Part shown: piece after piece, positions 55,518 to 64,000 of the stretch
Layout of the letters: every line of letters starts with the position of its first letter
Numbering within the stretch: the stretch's first letter is position 1
Source of the DNA: Doris montereyensis
Taxonomy: Eukaryota > Mollusca > Gastropoda > Nudibranchia > Dorididae
Direction: 5' to 3'
Assembly: GCA_037039925.1 (NCBI GenBank)
Contig: JAXRKP010001337.1
Span: forward strand, 67,501 to 131,500
DNA: 64,000 nucleotides
The notes under the pieces: generated by a model
Database searches by the model: none
The model's input: only the letters and a program-made list of their open reading frames with translations
Told to the model about the DNA's origin: nothing
Translations under genes and position numbers: made by a program

Positions 55518-58500
55518 GTTTTGTTTTTTCTCCCATTGCCCAGAGAAAGTTAATTCACAGTTAATGAAAGATATTTCCATCTTAATCTGATCTCAAATAA
55601 GTTTTTAATTGAGAAAATAAAAGCTTTTTAGATATGTTTGAAATTAATTCTAAATAATTAGCATATTATTTACCTTAAAATGTGTCATTAGGCTATGTTG
55701 TGCTTCTTATTGGAGATTAATGTAGTTATCACATCAGTTTGAAATACAATCTTGAGAATTCAGTCTTTTCGTTTTTTTTTATACAATGCTACTTAACGTA
55801 CAGTATTACAATGTTCCATAATTGGCCTAAGCCATGCAGATGTACTTTAACTCTGTTAATGTTTTTAAACGAAATTATTGTTTTCTGAATGGAATTCACA
55901 GCATTAAATTGCAGGGTAAACTTGATTTTTTTGTTTGAGTTTATGCATGTTAGATGTTTAATCCTTGATGGTACATATCTCATTAGATATCTCATGCTTT
56001 AGTATGTCATTTTGAGAACAATTGTAAAAGCTCCAGATACTGTGATGGTGAAGCTGAATGTTTTGGTAAAAATAAGAACTACAAGTGAAACGAAATTACA
56101 GTTGAATTAGGCATTAATATGAGCCCTTATCATCGAATATTTTCAGTTTATTGATGTTATTTCCTTGAGAAATGTTATATATATCCTTCAGAAATGTTAA
56201 AAATCAATTTTTCAATGCAAATACTAATGATGATAGCATCAATGTGCTTTTTAGGAGCTGGTATTTTATGAAAATAAAACTGTCATGGTCTCACATTTAC
56301 ATTTCATATTTCATCATGTACAAATTAAGATATAATGCAGTCTTGTTGCATTTGGAATCTTTCTTTTTTTTATACAAAAGAAAGTTTTATAACAAGGTTT
56401 TTATCCATCTCAGGAGCATTGCTCTTTATATTGCCCTATCTGAAATGTTTTTGTTTAGGCTGAGTTAAAAATCATTTTTTTAAAGACCCACTATCCCAAC
56501 AACAATCTTCAGAGAATCTCGGCACGCTTTCACTTGAGTCAAAGATGGCAGACATGATGGGGTTGAGTGACTTCCATACTCATGAAACGCTTTCATTAAC
56601 CCCATGAACTCCTTTGGTGGTATTTTAAAGAACCATATACATGTATTTTGTGAATAGGACCCATGATATGTCTTCAAAAGACAGACGTCCATGTGTTTCA
56701 AATCATCATGATGTAGACACTATATCTTTGCATAAAAGCTTGATACGTTTTGAATGAAATTAAGCCCTCATTGAACATACACTGCATTTTTACTATACAC
56801 ATATAACTGATTTGTGTATGCGCACAGTCATTTTTATTTCCCTAAATTTACTTCCTCTTTTGGTTTGGAGAAGTTGTCTCCATATTTGGAGACTACTGCA
56901 TCCACATGGCTGAATCTTGTTCTTTATATCAGCTGTCAAGAGTTTTGTTGCCAATGTTGCTTGTAGAGTAATCACCACACGTGTTCGGGACTGACCACTG
57001 TTTATTGTAGAAATTGAAATGAAGGTCCAAATCTAGTCATTTCCCCTATGAAAATGTCTTTTTATAATTTTTTATCATCATTGATTTCACCTGTTTTTTG
57101 GTTTTAAAAATAGGATTTATGAACAGGAAAAAAAATAAGCATTTTGCGTTGTGTTGATTTTGCCTACATTCATTTTTATTAAACTCATTCATTCCTCATG
57201 ATCAGTATTGAAAAGACTATGTGGGTCGAAAATTTGGACTCGGCGTGTCCATTTTTGTGGAGTGTTGTTTGAAAATTAACTTTTTTTATCTGATGTGAAC
57301 TTTTTGGATACTGTTCTTATCAATAATGCAAGATGGGCATTGCTTTTAGCCTTTTTACTATAATTATGATTGACCAATAAAAATGTGACCAAGGAAACTT
57401 TTTTATATCGTAGATCTCTTACATTTTGATTTTAATTATGGAATATAGTATTTTCTCTCCCAGTCCAGTTCTTGTTTTTGTGATGAAAACTTGTTTTGCA
57501 AAGACAGAGATGTGAATTGATGAAAATCTGAAATATTAAGCCAGCAGTTAATTTGACAATAAAAATGTTGCATTGCAGAAAGGGTGTTGAAATCAAGCAT
57601 ACATTATCTAATGTTGAACTAATTTTTTATTGCTTTCAGTTTAAGGCTTTTGCGCAAGCCTTTTATGGGATCCTTTCATGCTCATGTTCTTTGATACATG
57701 GTGTATTTTTATCAACGAAATTTTTACGATGATATATATATATGCAGAGATGCAGCTCTAGCTCACCATCTGTTTTAGCCATGCAAAGTGCAATATGTTT
57801 TGAACCTCACCTCATGTTATATTACTGGCTACACAGCCTTCACTTTGCTCACACTGCCATTTGCTAACTTTTTGTGTTTGTACATGCTGTCATTTAAATG
57901 TATTGTACTGACAAAGTCCTGTGAAGCTTCTATAAGATATGTGAATCTTTTGCATTTTCCCGTTTTCAAACTGATGTCATGTCAGTGTGTCACCAGTGTA
58001 AATTTTTCATAGAAAAGTATATCAACATCATTCAAAGTCAAATTATTTTCTTGTTGTGCGTTGTAGAAGATAATTGTCGTTAAACTATACAACCTTGATC
58101 TGGTATTCAGCATTTTTAGTTCAGTTTATTGCAATTACTGTTTCAGATTCATTGGTTTACTGTATACATACAGGTAGCTCATAGATGCAATTTTACATAC
58201 TATTTTTTGTGCGTTTGGTTAGAAAGTATATATACACTTCAACTACACTTTATTCGGTTTGGCAGTTGAGCTAGACAATACCTTGTTCAATTTTACATTC
58301 ATTGCTATTTGCAATCAAGTGAAGAATTCAAGTCATGTATAGATATCGAACTGACAAATGTGTTCATTTGCAATCTTTGTTATCAATAATGATAATTAAT
58401 AATATGTCTTCCCATTCAGTATATATCATATTTTACTGACTTTGTTGTCAATGTTACAAGTCAAATTCTTCAAATGATTATCTGCTGAGTTACTTATACA

Positions 58501-61480
58501 GAATTTTTCTCATTACATGAGCAATACTTTGGTTGATATAGCAAAATAAGATCAAGCCTACAAATATGTTTGCCAAATGTTTGGAATTTACCTTTCCTAC
58601 AAAACAATTGTAATTTAGAAATGTCTACTGGTGGCTTCCACTTTATGTAATACTTTAATTTGTATTAACATTAGCTACACACACTTCAATGTTCTAAATT
58701 TGCAATACATATTATATATATATATACTCTGATAGTACTTTTATTAACGGGTTCAGCATTAAGATTTTGCTCAGCATTTCAGCGATGCTTGTTATGGTTC
58801 ATAGTGTGGTAATACATTTGCTCCAAAAGTTTTCAGTCAACCACAGTGTGCTATGAAAATATTATGTTGTGAAGTGATAGAGCTAAAAAATGTTTTCAGT
58901 TCCATAATGTTGATTGTTCATGCTTGTTCATGATTTTCTTGTGCCTTTTAAATGGTTACTTCAGCATTATAACAAATGTATGTGTTTTTAGATACAGGTA
59001 CCAAAGTGAAATGTACATATTTGTGACTGACTTTAAAGCAAGTATTATACATATATATGCTTTTGTAGGAATGAAGCATTTGAATTTTCATGATTTTTCC
59101 CCCTTTCGTTTAAAGATCCGTATATAGTTGTATGCAAAATACCATTATAAATAGTGCCAATTGTTTTGTAGATTTATGATATTACTGTTACTGTTGATGC
59201 TTCCGCCCCTCCCCCTTGTTTATCTAGAGTCATCTTAGTGATCTCATGATTCAACCATTGCAGTCATATCATGTGTACCTTGAAATGATTTGTGAAACCA
59301 CTATTAATATGTTAACATTTAATATGCATATTTTTTTATTTTTAACTTTAGGCCATCAATAGACTAGAGCTATATCCTAAACATGTTCTAAAAAATTTGA
59401 TGTCTTTGTACATGATCTTTTCGTGTGTTTCATTTTTTTTGGGTCCCCTTCTATTTCTTACTTTCATTTTTCTACTTGTAAATCTCTTTTCATGTTGATG
59501 TCACACTTTTACGGTTAACTTGTCATCTCTCTTTTTTTGTGCCACATTTTAGCATGGAAACACTCCTTTTCATCTGTATAATGAATGTTTTAATTTGAAG
59601 ACGACTTATCTGGCAACAAGTTTAATTGCATCAGAATACCAGGAATAAAAAATAAAGAATACCATGAAAGTATCAATGTGATCAGAAAATTTTATTTAGA
59701 AAATAGAATTCATTGAAGAGAGATGAATACAGTTTTAGCTCAATGTCTTTTTTTCTCTTATTTAAAAAATTGTTTCCTCTTCATTTCATGAAGTTGGTGC
59801 TTACACATTTACATTATGAATACTTTATCTTAGTCATATTGTCATCATTCACGAAAAGAACTTTGAACAAGAATTCACATTGCCATTTTGATGTTGAGTC
59901 ATTTTTTGAGGATTTATGCCAAAGTGAAAAATAATTGTTACTCAAGGAACACAGAGTATTCTTTTCATGCATATTATTCTTATTCTTACTATTATTATCA
60001 TCATTGTTATTATTATTTAATTTTACTACTTCTACTTCTACTGCTGCTACTACTACTAGTATAATTATTATTATTATAAAACTTATTTTTTTGTTACGAA
60101 AAATGTAAATTTTAGTTATAAAGGACTTGGATTTTATTATTTGATCTTTATCTTTTTAGGCCACATACTATTTTTCTAATCATGACAATGACCTTTTATA
60201 TTGTGTTGATCTTATGAAACAAAACTAATTCCTCTTGATGTTGTAATTACGTTAGACTGTTTAGTACTCCAATTTATCAATGGTTTTATAATATATGGTA
60301 TTGTTTTGTGAGTATTAAACATGTAGAATGTTGTGTATAGCCATTTTTAACTTTAGTCACACAGAGGCACAATTGGTTTGAATTTTGCTCAATTCAATTG
60401 AGTAAGTGTGTGTAGCATAAAATAAGTGTGAGTGTACTTTTCTGTCGTATTTTTCTTTTTAACTCTTAAACTGTTTTAATGTCCTGTATAATAAATATTT
60501 AGTTTTCTTTATTTTATAAAAAGAGGGAATAGAAAATGCGGTTTTATCTTTGAGGTTTCTCTTTTATTCTTTTTTCTTCCACTTTCCTTTTTGCTAAAAA
60601 TATTGACATTCACTGGTATTTTTTTCTACTAGGTTTGCATTTTTAATTATAGTGTACATGACATTATTCTTTTTTAATGAAAATTTTAAAAAGTTGTTTA
60701 TCCAAAACCAAAGTGTTCTCAGAATTTGGGTTGCCAGAGAAAGGAGGACAACGTTTTTTTCTTCTTCAGTTTTTGCGATTACACTTGTTTTTGTCACAAA
60801 ATTAACAAGAGTTACAGTATTACACCATTATGCAAGCTTGTTGGATATATTTTTTGCTCTCCAATTATTCTAAAACTCAAATTTTTTATTTTGTAGCGTA
60901 TGTTTGTTATGAAATTTGAGAATTTTTATTTTCTATATTGTCCAGTTAGTTTTATTTCATTATTGTTATCTTCTTTTTTTCTCTAAATTTTAAATTTGTT
61001 TTTAATGATGTAACGTAGATGAGTCATTGTTATGCTGATCACTGGACCAGTGATGAAATAGGTCTTTCTCTTTTGTTGGATTTACCCGTCATTGGATAAC
61101 TATGCAATAAATTTCAGTTGAACTTTAAAAAAACTATCTGCACTCCATGTCCTTCTATTTCATGTGGGTAAAACTGGTGGATTTTCTTTTTTTGTTGTGG
61201 TTTTTTATTTTTGTTTTGTGTTCAGGTCTGATTTTGTGTTTGTATGTATTTTCCGTGTGTTTTGTTTTGTTATTTGTTTTATTCATGGTTTTGTCAAATT
61301 AACTATTTCCTTTTTGGCTCCTACAGGAAGAAAAGACTGGTTATAACATGACATATGCTCTGGTTTGGTAACCTTCTTCAGCTGGAGAGAGAGACCATAT
61401 CATCATCATTATTATATAGTTCCAAATACAGGTCCTTTCATCTCAATTTTAGTTGACTCTTGCAATTTCAGATGCTTTTT
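55518..61480. other. AT-rich 3' flank or long 3' UTR
   Basis: Nearly 6 kb with no coding-like ORF and almost no recognisable transposon. AATAAA occurs 99 bases after the stop (55616-55621) and again near 59646-59655 and 61105. The absence of repeats compared with the rest of the window would fit a long 3' UTR, but the transcript end cannot be told from sequence. A weak (ATT)n/(ACT)n stretch is at 59975-60080. Confidence 0.4.
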
Positions 61481-61487
61481 GTGGGTG

Positions 61488-61605
61488 CTAGGTGGTGTTG
61501 GTGGTAAAGCTACCGGTCTGGAAATCATGAGGTCCCTGGTTCGAATCCTGGCAAATCCAGATCCGACATTGCGTTATATGGGAAAAACATGTAACACACA
61601 GTAAT
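61488..61605 (+). mobile_element. SINE family A, head-only fragment
   Basis: Contains a tRNA-like head with ggtggtaaagctaccggtct and a perfect B box ggttcgaatcc (about 61545-61555), then gatccgacattgcgttatat, which matches the start of the family body. The remaining body is missing. The acceptor-stem halves do not pair, so it is not a tRNA gene. Confidence 0.6.
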
Positions 61606-61721
61606 AGTAAATAAAAATCCTGAAAAGAACCAAATAAAATAAAGTAATACATGTACAGACATGAACTAATACTACACTACTAGCTATATAAAGATACACA
61701 GTGATGCAGGGGACATGTCGA

Positions 61722-62073
61722 AAGTGAAGGAAATGACACCAAATAATATAAAAGCCCCACAGGAACAAAGATAAATACAAACATGTACAAGGAATAGGCG
61801 CTACAGACATTTTTGCTACCACCATGAGGATTGAACTTGAATCCACAACCTCTGCGTCTGCACCCATCGCTTCTCCGTGCAACGAAAGCATGCTACCAAC
61901 CGAGCTAACTGCGCTTTCTGTTCATGATGAGGCGATGGGTGTTGATGCAGAGGTCACAGGTTCAAGTTCAATGCCTATGGTGGCCAAGATTTTTTCTGTC
62001 TATTCCTTGTATTTGTCTTGTCTTTGCTTCTATGGAGCTTTAATATTATTTGGTGTTATTTCCTTCACTACAA
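61722..62073. mobile_element. SINE family B head-to-head inverted dimer
   Basis: The left arm (61722-61912) reads as the SINE on the minus strand: gcgcagttagctcggttggt, then ggattcaagttcaatcc, ctattccttgtac and ggggcttttatattatttgg. The right arm (61913-62073) is the same element on the plus strand: gatgaggcgatgggtgttga, ggttcaagttcaatgcc, ctattccttgtat and ggagctttaatattatttgg. The tRNA-like heads meet in the centre near 61912. The whole could fold as a long hairpin. Confidence 0.75.
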
Positions 62074-62099
62074 ACAGTAATAGTATTGTTCAATTCAGG

Positions 62100-62870
62100 A
62101 TTTTAAGCAAAATGCAAATTCAAACAAGTTTGTCATACGCTACACGCAATACATAATAAATGTACAACATGATAATATATTATGTGACAGTGTGTTTACA
62201 GTTTAAAAGCTTACCTTATACTTCCAGTAAATTAATTTAATTAATTACTATACACATATCCCGGTTGAACTTGTAGGCTCTTTAGTCTTGGGACGTCTTG
62301 CGGCTTGATGTTTGCCGCATAATTGTAATGTGTGTATCGTATACATTGTAACTTGTAAGCAAACCACAAACCAAAGATTGTGCAGTTAATGAAAACCTCA
62401 TATGGGAATAGAGTACATTGATTATATTAATTTATATTAGATACACATTGTGTTCTGTAAAAGTCTAATTTTTTTCAATTTTTTGTCTGATAAAAATTGT
62501 AAGATGTTTTTCTTTTCTCCTTCAATTTGACAAAAATCCATTTCTACCTTATTTATTATTCTGGTTGTAGTTGTAGTTCTTTTTAAAATTCTTTTTTTAT
62601 TATTTATTTTTATTTTATTTGTAAAAAAAAATTGTTTAGTGTACAATTTAAATAAAACATTATGTCATGAAGAGATTATTTCAACTGGTCATGTATTCAT
62701 AGTGAAAATGATATTATTATAATGTTTCTTCAAACATTATCAAGGGCAAATAAAGAGCAAACAGAAAATGACTTCCATCAGAAACCATCGATCAAACTCT
62801 GGCAGATAATCATCTTAGAATTACAGAAGATAAGTTATAAGAGAAGAATAACTTGAAAAGTTAGGCATAT
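62100..62870. other. AT-rich spacer, nothing recognised
   Basis: No coding-like ORF or repeat family member is visible. Confidence 0.35.
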
Positions 62871-62992
<122 letters not shown>

Positions 62993-63004
62993 TATAAGAT
63001 ATTA

Positions 63005-63490
63005 CAAGTCATGGATTCCAGAACTTGTTTCGTCTCTATTGTGCTTGATAGATTCAATGTTTTGAAGATCAGACTTTTAAGATGGGGTAGTAAAGTCAGA
63101 ATATTCTGCACGTGTTCTCCGTAGCCGTAGTCTCCACAATATGATGATCTCGTCATCATACCAATTACGCAGATGGCGTTGTCGTATTTTTGTATAAGGG
63201 CTGTCGTCTGTACTGTTCTTGACGATAACATTTGTTATCCTTTGATATGGAACGTAATACTCAATAAGGAGATCACCAATTTCTACTAGAATAGAACTTG
63301 TCCCATCACAATTAATTACATTTGTCTAACAAGAGCTTTAGATAGTCATTGTTGCGATCTGGCTGTGTAGTAATATGCATTACTGTGTCTTTTCCGATTT
63401 TTGAGATCTCGGCGCAAATTTTCACAGAGTATAGGTCCTCGATCATGTCAGCGAGGCGTGCGTGATTACTGTTACCAGCCTTTGGTTTTC
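63005..63490 (-). pseudogene. Unrecognised degraded coding-like sequence
   Basis: Three adjoining minus-strand segments in different frames read like protein: NHARLADMIEDLYSVKICAE with GKDTVMHITTQPDRNNDYL (63460-63320), SILVEIGDLLIEYYVPYQRI (63280-63190), and NAICVIGMMTRSSYCGDYGY with NILTLLPHLKSLIFKTLNL (63180-63020). Two frame changes and stops separate them. I do not recognise the family. It directly abuts an RTE fragment and may be part of another mobile element or a dead host gene. Confidence 0.3.
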
Positions 63491-63534
63491 CATGATTGAG
63501 TTTTCATCACATGCTGTCTGGCATGATAGATGTG

Positions 63535-64000
63535 TCTTACTCCTATATCTACATCAAGTTCTTCAGATACATTTCCAGCTACTCTCACTGCACATGTGAA
63601 AAACTTTTAATGGCTTTTATTAAATTTTGCTCTACGTTGTATTCTTTTAAGGAATGCCATAGTTCGTTCCTCCTCACGGTGTCAAATGCCTTTTCTAAGT
63701 CAATAAAACACAGGTGCAAGTCAATGTTTCTCTCAAGGAATGTTTCTATTATTTGTCTAATTGTAAATATGTGATCTTGTACACTTCTTCCTGGTGTAAA
63801 TCCACTCTGGTGTTCTTCAGTCTGATCCTCTACTCTTTTCCTTAGTCTCATTTCCAGTATCATGGCATACACTTTTCCTGGTACGCTAAGTAGTGATATC
63901 CCTCTATAGTTTGAGCATTCCATGGTTGATCCTTTCTTATGTATTGGTACTACCGTTCCCTTTTTCCAGTCGTCTGGCACCTCTTTGACTTCCATGCTTG
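63535..64000 (-). mobile_element. RTE-like LINE fragment, cut by window edge
   Basis: The minus-strand frame 63995-63585 encodes the middle of the RT domain of the same family as at 30.0-33.3 kb: VPDDWKKGTVVPIHKKGS, ECSNYRGISLLSVPGK, SGFTPGRSVQDHIFTIRQ and FIDLEKAFDTVRRNELWHSL. This stretch has no stops, so the copy is relatively young. The 3' part ends near 63535; the 5' part lies beyond the window. Confidence 0.88.

Overview
The window looks like draft-quality nuclear DNA from an invertebrate animal, most likely a lophotrochozoan and probably a gastropod mollusc. That placement is an inference. It rests on intron-rich genes with GT-AG splice sites, AT-rich introns crowded with dinucleotide (GA)n/(CT)n tracts, several non-LTR retrotransposon clades (an RTE-like family, a nimbus/I-like RNase H remnant, L2/CR1-like 3' ends), tRNA-headed SINEs and pogo/Tigger-like elements with TA target duplications. 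An N gap at 54945-54992 and repeated single-base shifts in homopolymers within conserved exons suggest imperfect consensus sequence.

Three host genes can be assembled from splice sites, reading phase and conservation. (1) LRP2BP (LRP2/megalin-binding protein, Sel1-like repeats) is on the minus strand, 2531-9073, in seven recognised exons. Its introns hold a SINE, a truncated RTE 3' end and a reverse-transcriptase fragment. (2) NRBF2 (MIT-domain subunit of the autophagy PI3-kinase complex) is on the minus strand, 26253-38076, in three exons. A small first exon lies 9.7 kb upstream of the second, and the intron is filled by a three-level nest of transposons. (3) A large gene on the plus strand, 45108-55517, has four exons and sits behind an NRF1-type palindrome. 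Its last exon encodes about fifteen HTH-like half-repeats that alternate between two types, most of the first type ending in (F/Y)YRWK. They resemble the repeat units of vertebrate vertnin. NRBF2 and this gene are divergently arranged, with 7 kb of repeat-rich DNA between them. A small two-exon candidate gene lies at 12921-13676 (+).

The rest is mostly repeats. From 9.5 to 25.5 kb: nimbus-like RNase H remnant, SINE, Tigger-like MITE, GA tracts, L2/CR1 3' end between (ATT)n tracts, near full-length RTE copy (minus), a three-unit tandem array, a palindromic SINE, a 1.16 kb MITE, a decayed Tigger with its DNA-binding domain, and a small MITE with long TIRs. From 28 to 35.8 kb: duplicated repeats, nested MITE/MITE/RTE and a Rex/CR1-like reverse transcriptase. 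From 39 to 44.6 kb: another RT fragment, then a cluster of long GA tracts switching to CT tracts, with SINEs. From 55.5 to 61.4 kb: AT-rich DNA without credible coding sequence. From 61.5 to 64 kb: a SINE head, a second palindromic SINE, a (TA)n tract, an unrecognised degraded ORF, and an RTE fragment cut by the window edge.
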